This document shows, piece after piece, positions 34,606 to 43,647 of a stretch of 64,000 nucleotides of DNA. Source of the stretch: Lwoffella lincolnii (GTDB lineage Bacteria; Pseudomonadota; Gammaproteobacteria; Pseudomonadales; Moraxellaceae); the NCBI RefSeq assembly GCF_002014765.1, contig NZ_MUYT01000004.1, positions 558,001-622,000 of the forward strand, in the 5' to 3' direction. A program made the translations under genes and the position numbers. The notes under the pieces were generated by a model. The model was not told the DNA's origin. It was given only the letters and a program-made list of their open reading frames with translations, and made no database searches. How positions within the stretch are numbered: the first letter of the stretch is position 1; the number at the start of each line of letters is the position of its first letter.

Positions 34606-35535
34606 TCACAAGTCATTATCCCTAACGTCATCATTATCACTGTCATCAGTGTATGGTTTATTCACCTTAATGCCTGCTTGTGCCATTAAACCATCTGGGC
34701 TAAACACCCCTTCATAGACAAAAGCAGTCGGTCCTGTCATCATCATGTTATAACCTGGTTGCCATTTGACCAGCATACTGCCCCCGTATAATTGAGCTCG
34801 AATGTCTTCACCTTCATCTAACCAGCCTTCATTGATGCCAACTGCCACAGCAGCACACGCCCCTGTACCACAAGCTTGAGTTTCACCCACCCCACGTTCA
34901 TAAACACGCAAGCGAATGTGCCGTTGGTTCATGATTTGCATAAAACCGACATTAACCCGCTCGGGAAAGGCTTCATGTGCTTCGATGGCTTTACCCAGCC
35001 TTTCAACATCAGCGGTCAACACATCATCAGTTTTGATGACAGCGTGGGGATTGCCCATGTTGGCAACATACAACTGCACAGGAGTGCCGTTGACATTGAG
35101 ACGGTAGGTATTTTGGATTTTGGTGATGGCTTTTGGGGCAAAAGGAACATCAGCAGGCTTAAACTTGGGCTTACCCATATCGACTTGCACCCAACCATAG
35201 CGGTCGGTGGTTAATGTTAAGATGCCACTGACCGTTTCAACTCTTAAGCGTTGCTTAAAGGTAAGTTTGCGTGCTTGCACAAAGCGAGCAAAACATCTTG
35301 CCCCATTGCCACATTGTTGTACTTCTGAGCCGTCTTGGTTAAAAATACGATAACGAAAGTCCACATCCGGTCTGGTTGGTGGTTCAACCACCAATAATTG
35401 GTCAAATCCGATGCCAAAGTGGCGGTCGCCCAGTAATTTAATGAGTGGCGTGGTTAAATCCAAACGCTGAGTCACCAAATCGATGACCATAAAGTCATTG
35501 CCCAGTCCGTGCATTTTGGTAAATTCTATTAACAT
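34606..35535 (-). CDS. dapF: Diaminopimelate epimerase
   Basis: Interconverts LL- and meso-diaminopimelate, giving the peptidoglycan cross-link precursor and the substrate of LysA. The 309 residues contain both active-site cysteines: the first in QQCGNGARC, the second in ACGTGACAAV, plus the N-terminal MHGLGNDFMV and the GMGNPH-like NMGNPHAV. The final ~35 residues (FSPDGLMAQAGIKVN and an acidic DDSDNDDVRD tail) extend beyond the usual ~275. AAGGAATTATC precedes the ATG. It lies between lysA and xerC, so lysine/DAP synthesis genes are grouped. Confidence 0.96.
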   Translation of the reverse strand: MLIEFTKMHGLGNDFMVIDLVTQRLDLTTPLIKLLGDRHFGIGFDQLLVVEPPTRPDVDFRYRIFNQDGSEVQQCGNGARCFARFVQARKLTFKQRLRVETVSGILTLTTDRYGWVQVDMGKPKFKPADVPFAPKAITKIQNTYRLNVNGTPVQLYVANMGNPHAVIKTDDVLTADVERLGKAIEAHEAFPERVNVGFMQIMNQRHIRLRVYERGVGETQACGTGACAAVAVGINEGWLDEGEDIRAQLYGGSMLVKWQPGYNMMMTGPTAFVYEGVFSPDGLMAQAGIKVNKPYTDDSDNDDVRDNDL

Positions 35536-35696
35536 GATAATTCCTTTGGTTTTGTTTTGTGATTATCTTATCACGTCAACCGATAGCTTGCCATGATGGC
35601 TAAAAAATGATGGCTAAAAAAATCAGACAAAAAATCCAAAGCTTGCAATCGACAGCTTTGGATAAAAAATTAAAAAAAAAGAATGTGCTGATTGGG

Positions 35697-37214
35697 TCAA
35701 ACGTTCATCAATGACTCGGTGGCAAATAAGTCTTCAATGCGTTCTCTGGCTCGAATTTGTTGCATTTTATCACCACAGACCATGACCTCACATGCTCTAG
35801 GGCGAGTGTTGTAGTTGCTGGACATGACAAAACCATACGCCCCTGCCCCTGTCATCGCAAGCAGTTGTTGCTCTTTTAAGTCAAGCAAGCGTGCCTTTGC
35901 CAAAAAGTCGCCTGTCTCGCATATCGCTCCTACGATGTCCCAAGCTGTCTTTGGCACAGATTGACTGATTGGTTCGTCTGATTGTTTGGCAAGCATCACA
36001 GGAATGACTGCCATTTCTGCTTCATATAAAGCAGGGCGGATTAAGTCATTCATGGCAGCATCAACAATGGCAAAGTTTTTGCTGTCATTGTCCAAAGACA
36101 GACTGGGTTTGAGTACATCAACATGAGTCAACAGCACACCAGCATTAGCAACAATGCTACGCCCCGGCTCTAAAAACAGTGTTATTGGTTTTTTAGCATT
36201 ATCTAACAACTTTTTAAGCTGATTTGTAACAGCAACAGCAAAGTCTGCAACCGCATCAACCGACTCATCAATATACTGCACACCAAGCCCACCACCAATA
36301 TCAATGTGAGCAAACTCAATGCCTGCACCGTTTAATTTCTCAATCAAATCAATCAGCTTATCCAACGCATGCAAAAATGGCTCAGTCTCAGTCAGCTGTG
36401 AACCGATGTGGCAGTCGATGCCTACGATGTTAAGATTTGGCAGGGCTTGAGCTTGTTGGTACACCGCCAATGCCTGATTATGAGCAATGCCAAATTTATT
36501 TTGCTTAAGCCCTGTTGAAATATAAGGGTGCGTACCTGCATCCACATTGGGGTTAATGCGTAAGGAGATGGGTGCTTTTACTTGCATCTGCCCTGCCACA
36601 CGGTCAATCAATTCAAGCTCACTGACCGACTCAACATTAAAACAACCAATGCCTTTTTCTAACGCATAACGAATGTCACAAGCGGTCTTACCAACGCCTG
36701 AATACACCACTTTTGACGCATCACCACCTGCCGCCAACACCCGCATCAACTCACCCACCGACACAATATCAAAGCCACTGCCCAACTCACTTAGCACACC
36801 AAGCACTGCTAAGTTGGAGTTGGCTTTAACCGCATAACAAACTTGAGCAGGCACGCCTAAGTCTGCAAACGCATTGGCATACGCTAAATAAGCTTGCTTG
36901 ATGGCGGTATGACTATACACATAACAAGGCGTGGCAAACTTCTTTGCCACATCGGATAATGACACTTCTTCAACATAAAGTTGTTCAGAAGCAAGTTGTT
37001 CAAAAGCAAAGGATTCATGGTCAATTTGCGATTGATGGTCTAAATGTTGACAAGGTCGATAAGAAAGATAAGGCAAACAATCAACCAACGCATGTGGATT
37101 GATGTAGCACCCCATGTCCGTATCATACCGAATGGCAGACCTATCAGCAGACAGCTCAGACAACTTATCGAACGAATGGGAAGAAACAACAGACGAAACA
37201 ACAGACATAGACAT
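35697..37214 (-). CDS. lysA: Diaminopimelate decarboxylase
   Basis: Pyridoxal-phosphate enzyme making L-lysine from meso-DAP. At 505 residues it is about 85 longer than the usual ~415-420. The catalytic part starts at about residue 80 (LSDVAKKFATPCYVYSH) and has the PLP lysine in CYAVKANSN, HIGSQL, DIGGGLGVQY, LEPGRSIVANAG, the substrate Cys in ICETGDFLAK, and the C-terminal GAYGFVMSSNYNTRPR. The N-terminal extra part includes RYDTDMGCYINPHALVDCL and a Gln/His/Ser-rich insert (HLDHQSQIDHESFAFEQ). Two nearby ATGs (37214, 37208) are possible starts. It lies upstream of dapF and downstream of the lipoprotein gene. Confidence 0.95.
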   Translation of the reverse strand: MSMSVVSSVVSSHSFDKLSELSADRSAIRYDTDMGCYINPHALVDCLPYLSYRPCQHLDHQSQIDHESFAFEQLASEQLYVEEVSLSDVAKKFATPCYVYSHTAIKQAYLAYANAFADLGVPAQVCYAVKANSNLAVLGVLSELGSGFDIVSVGELMRVLAAGGDASKVVYSGVGKTACDIRYALEKGIGCFNVESVSELELIDRVAGQMQVKAPISLRINPNVDAGTHPYISTGLKQNKFGIAHNQALAVYQQAQALPNLNIVGIDCHIGSQLTETEPFLHALDKLIDLIEKLNGAGIEFAHIDIGGGLGVQYIDESVDAVADFAVAVTNQLKKLLDNAKKPITLFLEPGRSIVANAGVLLTHVDVLKPSLSLDNDSKNFAIVDAAMNDLIRPALYEAEMAVIPVMLAKQSDEPISQSVPKTAWDIVGAICETGDFLAKARLLDLKEQQLLAMTGAGAYGFVMSSNYNTRPRACEVMVCGDKMQQIRARERIEDLFATESLMNV

Positions 37215-37260
37215 TCCAACAAAATAGCCAAAACCAAACTAAATAACACCCAAGGAGAAC

Positions 37261-37596
37261 TTAAAACGCTTGGTCAGGATTATCACTGATGACTTGCTCT
37301 TCTACTGAGCCTGTGCCTGTCATGGTGTCAGCCGTTGGCTCACCAGTCTGTGTTTCTTCTGACATCTCTTCGGTTGGGTCAACGGTTATCACATCTTCTG
37401 TTGCATGTTCAGCCAAATGCTCATTGGCATCATCGGTACTGGCAACCACTTCTGAACCTGTGGTGCTGTCCGTATTGGTATCGGTGGATTGACCACTTTG
37501 ATTGCAACCAACCAAACATGAAGCAGCCAAAAATACCGCAACCGAAGTGGTGCTGACAAGGGCTTTATTGACATTAAAAACAGATAAAATACGCAT
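37261..37596 (-). CDS. Small acidic putative lipoprotein
   Basis: 111 residues. A signal peptide with a lipobox (ASCLVGC, acylated Cys near residue 31) is followed by an entirely acidic Asp/Glu/Thr-rich tail (STDTNTDSTTGSEVV, EHATEDVITVDPTEEMSEE) with no recognisable domain. AAGGTAATGTT precedes the ATG. It lies between lptM and lysA on the same strand. I do not recognise a family; a membrane-tethered disordered lipoprotein is the most that can be said. Confidence 0.65.
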   Translation of the reverse strand: MRILSVFNVNKALVSTTSVAVFLAASCLVGCNQSGQSTDTNTDSTTGSEVVASTDDANEHLAEHATEDVITVDPTEEMSEETQTGEPTADTMTGTGSVEEQVISDNPDQAF

Positions 37597-37720
37597 AACA
37601 TTACCTTAGTATGAATAAAGGGCAAAAGGGTTACTATTTTAACATGACCTTAAGTTAAAAAAAGTGATTTTGCGTAAGTAAAACCAATCGCAAATTAAAT
37701 CAATCACATGTTAAATCCAA

Positions 37721-37993
37721 TCAATATGCCTGCATTGGATTATCCTGCAATAGATGCAAATTGGTTGGGTCTGTGGACAGTTGGTGATGTTTATCATCAG
37801 CTTGCTTGCTGATAACGTCTGCCATGTTATCCGTGGTTTGCTTGTCTGCTAATGGCCGAGTTAATAAAAAACGGTCGTCAGCATCACCCTTGGCGGTGCC
37901 TGGCAAATACAAATCACCCTTTTGACCACACGCTGATAATTGCCCCATGACAACCAACAACAAAATGGTTAGGACAGATTTCGAGATATTCAT
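37721..37993 (-). CDS. lptM: LPS translocon maturation chaperone LptM (YifL-like lipoprotein)
   Basis: 90 residues from the ATG at 37993. The signal peptide ends in lipobox LSAC, immediately followed by GQKGDLYLPG, the signature CGxKGPLYxP of LptM/YifL, a small outer-membrane lipoprotein that assists assembly of the LptD-LptE translocon. The rest is a polar tail (TADKQTTDNMADVISK). In E. coli lptM stands just before dapF; here the order lptM, lipoprotein, lysA, dapF, xerC keeps that neighbourhood. AGAG precedes the start by eight bases. Confidence 0.83.
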   Translation of the reverse strand: MNISKSVLTILLLVVMGQLSACGQKGDLYLPGTAKGDADDRFLLTRPLADKQTTDNMADVISKQADDKHHQLSTDPTNLHLLQDNPMQAY

Positions 37994-38407
37994 ATCAATG
38001 CTCTCTGTTATATCCATGTTTTTGTATCAATGTTCTTGTATTAATGCTCTCTTAGGATAAGAACATGCCTGTATTGTGGTGGTTTAAAATATGCTTAATA
38101 TGCTTAATATGTTGTCGCTTAATACCGTCATCTTAATGTCTTAACATTCTAATATCTTAACTTAGGGCTATTTAGGATTGATTTTAACACAGTATTGCTC
38201 AGTCAATCATTTGATGGGTTTTGCTTTATGGGTTTATCTTTTATGCAATGGGTTAAGCCTTTCATGCTTTTGTTTACCCTTTTAACCGCAAACAACGGTA
38301 TAATAAGCCCCTATTTTTGCGACTTGTTTTTGTGACTTGCGTTTGTTAATACTTGGTCTGCTTGTTTATTTCTTAACATTTCATTCATATTCATAGGAAT
38401 TTGATTT
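37994..38407. other. Divergent intergenic region lptM/ackA
   Basis: 414 bp without a credible gene. It contains short iterations (TGTTTTTGTATCAATGTTCTTGTATTAATG; ATATGCTTAATATGCTTAATATG near 38090-38111). A TATAAT hexamer at 38299-38304 is a plausible -10 for ackA, about 100 bp before its ATG; the -35 is unclear. Confidence 0.5.
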
Positions 38408-39592
38408 ATGACAATCATGATAAACCCCACTTTGGTATTAAACTGTGGTTCTTCTTCTATCAAATACGCCTTAATCAGTGAAGACAATCAAAGTCGCATC
38501 ACAGGCTTGGCAGAAGGATTGGGAACACCATTGGCACAACTTAAACACACCAACACTGATGGTGATAAACAGTTGTTTAAACTCAATGGGGCTGACCACA
38601 AGCAAGCCCTGACAGAGATTTTACAGTTGTTAAAAGAGCATCAACCTGTGGCGGTTGGGCATCGGGTGGTTCATGGAGGGCGTCAATTTTCATCGGCCGT
38701 TAAGATTGATGAGCATACGTTATCAGAAATCAAACAGTTGACCGTATTAGCCCCATTACACAATCCTGCCAATGCTTTGGGCATCGAAGCGGTCAACACC
38801 CTTTATCCTAATTTGCCACAGGTGGCGGTGTTTGATACTGCCTTTCACCAAAGTATGCCTGATGTGGCGTTTCGTTATGCCATTCCCAAAGAGCTGTATG
38901 AAGAATATGGCATTCGCCGTTATGGCTTTCATGGCACATCACACGCCTATGTGTCGCATCGAGCCAGCAAGCTTAGCAACACACCAGCCCCACACGGTTG
39001 GCTAACTGCCCATTTAGGCAATGGTTGTTCAGCAGCAGCGATTTATGATGGCAAAAGCTTGGACACCAGCATGGGACTAACCCCACTTGAGGGCTTGATG
39101 ATGGGTACAAGAAGTGGTGATGTTGACCCAAGTTTACACGCTCACTTGCACCGAACTCGAGGCATGAGCATTGAAGAGATTGATACTTTATTGAACAAAC
39201 AAAGTGGCGTGCTGGGGGTGTCTGGCATCTCCAACGACATGCGCACCATTGAAGAAGCGGCGGCTGATGGCAATGCCAATGCCAAGCTGGCACTTGCCAT
39301 GTTTGAATATCGAGTGGGTAAATATCTGGCGGCATTAAGCTGTGCTGTGCCAACGCTGACAGGCATTATCTTTACAGGTGGTATTGGTGAGAATGCTGCT
39401 GAGACTCGTGCCAATATTTTGGCGGTGATGCGTCATTTTGGCATTCACATTGACGCTGATAAAAATGCCAAGCTTATCCGTGGCGGTGAAGGCAGTTTTC
39501 ACCACCCTGACAGTCGGCTTGAACTTTGGGTTATTCCCACCGATGAAGAGTATCAAATTGCCATGGAAACCCGTGAGGTGATTGGCAAGTAG
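38408..39592 (+). CDS. ackA: Acetate kinase
   Basis: AckA interconverts acetate plus ATP and acetyl phosphate plus ADP; with Pta it links acetyl-CoA and acetate. The 394 residues show the ASKHA fold: LVLNCGSSSIKYAL at the start, GHRVVHGG, FDTAFHQSMP, the GFHGTSHAYVS catalytic segment, HLGNGCS, MGLTPLEGLMMGTRSGDVDP and FTGGIGENAAETR. AGGA lies about eight bases before the ATG. pta follows 128 bp downstream on the same strand. Confidence 0.97.
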   Translation: MTIMINPTLVLNCGSSSIKYALISEDNQSRITGLAEGLGTPLAQLKHTNTDGDKQLFKLNGADHKQALTEILQLLKEHQPVAVGHRVVHGGRQFSSAVKIDEHTLSEIKQLTVLAPLHNPANALGIEAVNTLYPNLPQVAVFDTAFHQSMPDVAFRYAIPKELYEEYGIRRYGFHGTSHAYVSHRASKLSNTPAPHGWLTAHLGNGCSAAAIYDGKSLDTSMGLTPLEGLMMGTRSGDVDPSLHAHLHRTRGMSIEEIDTLLNKQSGVLGVSGISNDMRTIEEAAADGNANAKLALAMFEYRVGKYLAALSCAVPTLTGIIFTGGIGENAAETRANILAVMRHFGIHIDADKNAKLIRGGEGSFHHPDSRLELWVIPTDEEYQIAMETREVIGK

Positions 39593-39662
39593 CTTGGTCG
39601 GTCTTATTTTGGCTAATCTTATCTTGGTTAATCTGATAAAGAATTTACCCATTATTATTCTA

Positions 39663-39699
39663 TATCATGATTGTTTTGTATCATGATTGTTTTGTATCA
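39663..39699. repeat. Perfect 16-bp tandem duplication in the ackA-pta spacer
   Basis: TATCATGATTGTTTTG occurs at 39663-39678 and 39679-39694, with five bases of a third copy. It ends 21 bp before the pta ATG. Confidence 0.9.
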
Positions 39700-39720
39700 C
39701 ATTCATAAAAAGGGCAATTT

Positions 39721-41862
39721 ATGCAAACCATTTTACTGATACCCACTCAAAGAGGCATTGGTCTGACATCTGCCAGTTTGGGCTTAATCAAAGCGTTAGA
39801 CTACTCTGGCATTAAGGCAGGCTTTATGAAGCCATTTTTGCAGACTGATGATGACTCTAAACACAATTTAAATGCGTCTGGGGCGTTGGCGGAAAAAGCC
39901 TTTGGCATCAAATCCCCCAAGCCGATTAACCGTCATCGCATGGAGCGCATGATTGGCGATGGTCATTTAGATGATTTGATGGAAGAAGTGGTGGCAGGGC
40001 ATCAAAACCTAAAAGATGACTATGACGTGATGGTGTGCGAAGGCTTAGTGCCGTCTGCTGATGCGTCTTATGCGGTCAGTGTCAATCATGCTTTAGCAAA
40101 TGCTTTAGATGCTCACATCGTTTTGGTCAGTACTGCCGACTTACAAAACCCTGAAGCACTGGCATACAAGTTGGACGTACACGCCACCGAATTTGGTGGT
40201 CTGGCAAGTTCACGCACTTTGGGTTGTATTTTAATGCGAGTACAAAATGTGCCAAACGTCTTTGAAAATCAACCTGTCGCCCCAGGGCAAGCCAATATTG
40301 ACTTAGATGATGCGTTTATCAAGGCAGTCAAAAAACTCTCCCCTGCATTTGCCACCGATAAGTTCCATCTATTAGGGGTTGTGCCATTTTCTAATAGTTT
40401 GTCTGTGCCAAGAACATGGGACATCGGTCGAGAGCTTGGGGCGTATTGGATAAATAAAGGCGAAGCCAAATCTCGCCGAGTGAATCGCACCACTTTGACT
40501 GCCCAAACGGTTGCCAACATTGGGCAGGTGTTTAGCCGTGGTAGCTTGATTGTCGCTCCTGGTGACCGAGACGACATCTTACTGGCGACTGCCTTAGCTT
40601 CAATGAATGGTGTGCCAATGGCAGGCATCATCTTAACAGGGGGCATCACGCCCAACAGCACCATCATCGACTTGTGTCGCCCTGCTTTAAAGACGGGCAT
40701 GCCTGTGATGAGCGTTAAGACCAACAGTTATGATACGGTTCAACGTTTAAGCAATATCAGCAATGAAATCCCTGAAGATGACATTGACCGTGCCAGTGAA
40801 GTGGCTCGCTTTGTTGCCGCTCATTTAGATTTAGATTGGCTAAAAGATTACTTTAGTCGTGGACATGTTCCAAGATTATCACCGTCTGCGTTTCGTCATT
40901 TGGTGGTTAAAAAAGCCCAACAAACCAAAATGCGCATCGTCTTACCAGAAGGAGCAGAGCCACGCACAGTAGAAGCTGCCAGTATTTGCCAGAGCCGTGG
41001 CATTGCCAACTGTGTGCTGTTGGCAACCCAAGAAGAAGTGGAAGAAGTTGCCAAAAACCAAGGCATCGAGTTACCCGAAGGCATTGAAATCATTGACCCT
41101 GCCAGCATCGCCAACAACTATGTCGATGCCATGGTTGAGCGACGCAAAGGTAAACTGACCGAGCCAATGGCAGCAAGTCAACTTAAAGACACCGTGGTGT
41201 TAGGGACGATGATGTTATATCAAGGTGAAGTAGATGGGTTGGTATCAGGAGCGGTACATACCACCGCCAATACCGTGCGTCCTGCTTTTCAGCTGATTAA
41301 AACCTCACCAGATTATTCGCTGGTATCATCGGTATTTTTTATGCTATTGCCTGAGCAAGTCGTGGTGTATGGTGATTGTGCCATCAACCCCAACCCCAAC
41401 GCCGAAGAGCTGGCAGAAATTGCCATTCAATCCGCCGCCTCTGCCAAAGCATTTGGCATTGAACCAAAAGTGGCGATGATAAGCTATTCAACTGGCACAT
41501 CAGGCACTGGCGATGATGTGGAAAAAGTCAAAAAAGCCACCGAAATTGTGCGTAAACGAGTCCCTGACTTGTTGGTAGACGGCCCCTTACAATACGATGC
41601 CGCCTCTGTTATGAGCGTGGGCAAGAAAAAAGCACCCAACTCACCTGTGGCAGGGCAAGCCAATGTGTTTATATTCCCCGACCTAAACACAGGCAACACC
41701 ACTTATAAAGCAGTACAACGAAGTGCCAACGTCATCAGTGTCGGACCCATGTTGCAAGGCTTAAACAAACCTGTCAATGACTTATCTCGTGGGGCATTGG
41801 TTGATGACATTGTCTATACCATTGCCTTGACTGCCATTCAAGCCAACAGCTCAAACGTATGA
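39721..41862 (+). CDS. pta: Phosphate acetyltransferase (long, multi-domain form)
   Basis: Converts acetyl-CoA and phosphate to acetyl phosphate and CoA. The 713 residues have the long-form layout: an N-terminal P-loop-like BioD-type regulatory domain (STQRGIGLTSASLGL), a central DRTGG domain (GQVFSRGSLIVAPGDRDD, GIILTGGITPN), and the C-terminal PTA domain (from about 385: RIVLPEGAEPRTVEAA, GTMMLYQGEVDGLVSGAVHTT, AMISYSTGTSGTGDDVEKV, GPLQYDAA). AAAAAGGG precedes the ATG. Together with ackA it forms the acetate overflow/activation module. Confidence 0.97.
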   Translation: MQTILLIPTQRGIGLTSASLGLIKALDYSGIKAGFMKPFLQTDDDSKHNLNASGALAEKAFGIKSPKPINRHRMERMIGDGHLDDLMEEVVAGHQNLKDDYDVMVCEGLVPSADASYAVSVNHALANALDAHIVLVSTADLQNPEALAYKLDVHATEFGGLASSRTLGCILMRVQNVPNVFENQPVAPGQANIDLDDAFIKAVKKLSPAFATDKFHLLGVVPFSNSLSVPRTWDIGRELGAYWINKGEAKSRRVNRTTLTAQTVANIGQVFSRGSLIVAPGDRDDILLATALASMNGVPMAGIILTGGITPNSTIIDLCRPALKTGMPVMSVKTNSYDTVQRLSNISNEIPEDDIDRASEVARFVAAHLDLDWLKDYFSRGHVPRLSPSAFRHLVVKKAQQTKMRIVLPEGAEPRTVEAASICQSRGIANCVLLATQEEVEEVAKNQGIELPEGIEIIDPASIANNYVDAMVERRKGKLTEPMAASQLKDTVVLGTMMLYQGEVDGLVSGAVHTTANTVRPAFQLIKTSPDYSLVSSVFFMLLPEQVVVYGDCAINPNPNAEELAEIAIQSAASAKAFGIEPKVAMISYSTGTSGTGDDVEKVKKATEIVRKRVPDLLVDGPLQYDAASVMSVGKKKAPNSPVAGQANVFIFPDLNTGNTTYKAVQRSANVISVGPMLQGLNKPVNDLSRGALVDDIVYTIALTAIQANSSNV

Positions 41863-41996
41863 TAAGCAATAAAATAACAAGTAATCGCTGAAGCAATTTG
41901 TTAAAATGCTTGTCATACTTGTGAAAATGCGTGTATGCCATGCTCGTGTATGCCTGTTTCTTGTATGCCATGTTGATGTAATCATGCGGAGTAGCC

Positions 41997-42782
41997 ATGT
42001 CTGGATTTGATAAACCTGACAAAGACGCACAGCTTGCCTTGCTCATCGATGCTGATAATGCGTCAACGGAGCATTTAGACCGCCTGATGTCAGAAATCGC
42101 TGCCATTGGGCGAGCCAGTGTTCGCCGTGTCTATGGTGACTGGACAAAACCACAACTGGGTAGCTGGAAGGGAAGATTGCTTAACTACTCACTACAGCCC
42201 ATTCAGCAGTTCGCCTACACCACAGGCAAAAATGCCACCGACTCTGCTCTTATCATTGATGCCATGGATTTGCTATATACAGGGCGGTTTGATGGCTTTT
42301 GTTTGGTTACATCTGACAGTGACTACACACGACTGGCTCAGCGTATGCGAGAGCAAGGTTTGCAGGTATTTGGCTTTGGCAATCGCAGTACGCCAAAAGC
42401 CTTTATGCAAGCGTGTGATAAGTTCACTTATCTTGAGATGTTTGACAACAACAAAGAGATGCCTAAGGTGGATTTTTATGACTCAGCGGACATGTTGTTC
42501 TCTATGGACAGCAATCAGTTTAAGCCTGTAGATGTGGCAATCACACTGGTCAAACTTGCCATTGCCAGCATGGCAGATGACCAAGGGTGGGCAAACATCG
42601 CCCCTGTCAAAAACTACATCTTAAAGGTTGAGCCAGACTTTGACTCTCGTCTGTTTCATTATGATAAATTTAGCGACTTTTTGCGGGCGTATCCCAGATA
42701 TTTTGAGTTAGAAGAACGCTATCCCAATGACAATCAACATAAAGTCATCTTTGTGCGTAACCGAATTTTAGAAGCTCGCTAA
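41997..42782 (+). CDS. NYN (PIN-like) ribonuclease-type domain protein with C-terminal OST-HTH/LOTUS-like domain
   Basis: 261 residues. The N-terminal NYN domain (about 12-150) has the acidic residues expected of a PIN-like nuclease: IDADNAS, YGDW, KNATDSALIIDAMDLL and LVTSDSDYTRLA. The C-terminal 80 residues (ALAIASMADDQGWANIAPVKNYI...FDSRLFHYDKFSDFLR) look like an OST-HTH/LOTUS RNA-binding module, a pairing known in bacterial and eukaryotic NYN proteins. Substrates of the bacterial proteins are poorly defined. CGGAG lies six bases before the ATG. It is followed by rsfS, a ribosome factor, which makes an RNA-related role plausible. Confidence 0.83.
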   Translation: MSGFDKPDKDAQLALLIDADNASTEHLDRLMSEIAAIGRASVRRVYGDWTKPQLGSWKGRLLNYSLQPIQQFAYTTGKNATDSALIIDAMDLLYTGRFDGFCLVTSDSDYTRLAQRMREQGLQVFGFGNRSTPKAFMQACDKFTYLEMFDNNKEMPKVDFYDSADMLFSMDSNQFKPVDVAITLVKLAIASMADDQGWANIAPVKNYILKVEPDFDSRLFHYDKFSDFLRAYPRYFELEERYPNDNQHKVIFVRNRILEAR

Positions 42783-42863
42783 ACCGATTTTGGTTAAACC
42801 AATATTAGCCAAACTGATTTTATTTCACCCAAATTATTTCTGTTATCAAGGTAACCCAACACA

Positions 42864-43304
42864 ATGACGCAATCGATAAGCCAACAAACACAACAACCTC
42901 AATCAACCGAACAACAAATCCAAACCCATATTGACGCTTGTCTAAAGCTTGTTACCGACGCATTAGATGATGTCAAAGCCAAAAACATCACCGTGCTGGA
43001 CGTCACCAATTTGACCGATGTTGCCGACCGTATGGTCATCGCCGAAGGCACATCAAAACGCCATGTGCAAGCCCTTGCTGACCATGTGTCTGTTACCGCC
43101 AAACACGCAGGCTATCTGCCATTGGGGCGTGAAGGTGAAAAAGAAAGCGACTGGACTTTGGTGGACTTAGGTTCTGTGGTGGTGCATGTGATGATGCCCC
43201 AAGCTCGTGAATTTTATGATTTAGAAGGCTTATGGTCATCACCAGAACAGCTTGCCCAGCTTACCCAACCTATTCACGACAAACGCTCATATGAAAATCG
43301 ATGA
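42864..43304 (+). CDS. rsfS: Ribosomal silencing factor RsfS
   Basis: RsfS binds ribosomal protein uL14 and blocks subunit joining when nutrients fall. The 146 residues show the Iojap/RsfS core: VTDALDDVKAKNITVLDVT, MVIAEGTSKRHVQALADHV, GREGEKESDWTLVDLGSVVVHVM and the C-terminal AREFYDLEGLWS. A ~25-residue Gln-rich start (MTQSISQQTQQPQS) is additional. The usual partner nadD is not next to it here; the NYN gene is. A good intrinsic terminator (43350-43388) follows. Confidence 0.95.
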   Translation: MTQSISQQTQQPQSTEQQIQTHIDACLKLVTDALDDVKAKNITVLDVTNLTDVADRMVIAEGTSKRHVQALADHVSVTAKHAGYLPLGREGEKESDWTLVDLGSVVVHVMMPQAREFYDLEGLWSSPEQLAQLTQPIHDKRSYENR

Positions 43305-43305
43305 C

Positions 43306-43335
43306 CAGTCTCCACTCAACCAGTCTCCACTCAAC
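43306..43335. repeat. Perfect 15-bp tandem duplication after rsfS
   Basis: CAGTCTCCACTCAAC at 43306-43320 and again at 43321-43335, directly after the rsfS stop and before its terminator. Confidence 0.9.
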
Positions 43336-43349
43336 AAGCTGACCCGACT

Positions 43350-43388
43350 GACCCAATATGAACCATACTGATATGGGTCTGTTTTTTT
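43350..43388 (+). terminator. Intrinsic terminator of rsfS
   Basis: GACCCAATAT (43350-43359) pairs with ATATGGGTC (43371-43379) with one bulged A, followed by TGTTTTTTT. The T-run is also the first unit of the tandem repeat at the left edge of the virB debris. Confidence 0.8.
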
Positions 43389-43420
43389 AACCGATATTTT
43401 TTAACCGATATTTTTTAACC
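43383..43420. repeat. 14-bp tandem repeat (2.7 copies) at the left junction of the virB block
   Basis: TTTTTTAACCGATA occurs at 43383-43396 and 43397-43410, then TTTTTTAACC at 43411-43420. It sits between the rsfS terminator and the truncated virB4 reading frame, marking the junction of chromosome and foreign DNA. Confidence 0.88.
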
Positions 43421-43428
43421 AATGTTTA

Positions 43429-43590
43429 TTGCAGTTTAACTTAAAGGGCTTTGAAAGAGAAATTACTGTTTTGTCAGGCACGCCAGAGAATGCTGAAAAA
43501 ATCAACGACATCATCAAGCGACTTGGTTCAGAACACCCTGATGATTGGTTGCCAGTCTTTTATGAAGAAAATGGTTATCGTGGTAGATAG
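43429..43590 (+). pseudogene. virB4 3' fragment (type IV secretion ATPase C-terminus)
   Basis: An open frame ending at TAG 43588-43590 encodes FEREITVLSGTPENAEKIND, then IIKRLGSEHPDDWLPVFYEE and NGYRGR. The pattern VLSGxxENxxxxDxIxxxxGxxPxDWLPVF is what the extreme C-terminus of VirB4/TrbE ATPases looks like. Only ~50 residues remain of a ~800-residue protein. The immediate neighbour is a virB5-like gene, the normal order in virB operons, which supports the call. No start codon with a ribosome-binding site is present (a TTG at 43429 is the earliest in frame). Confidence 0.62.
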
Positions 43591-43647
43591 AGTTGCTTAT
43601 TTTAACCCTGCGGCAGCTGCCACATTTTCCTAACTAAGGAGTAATTT

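Noticed and set aside
43451..43633. A 60-residue open frame in front of the virB5-like gene
   Set aside because: A different frame of the same DNA encodes the VirB4-like C-terminus; this one has no family character.
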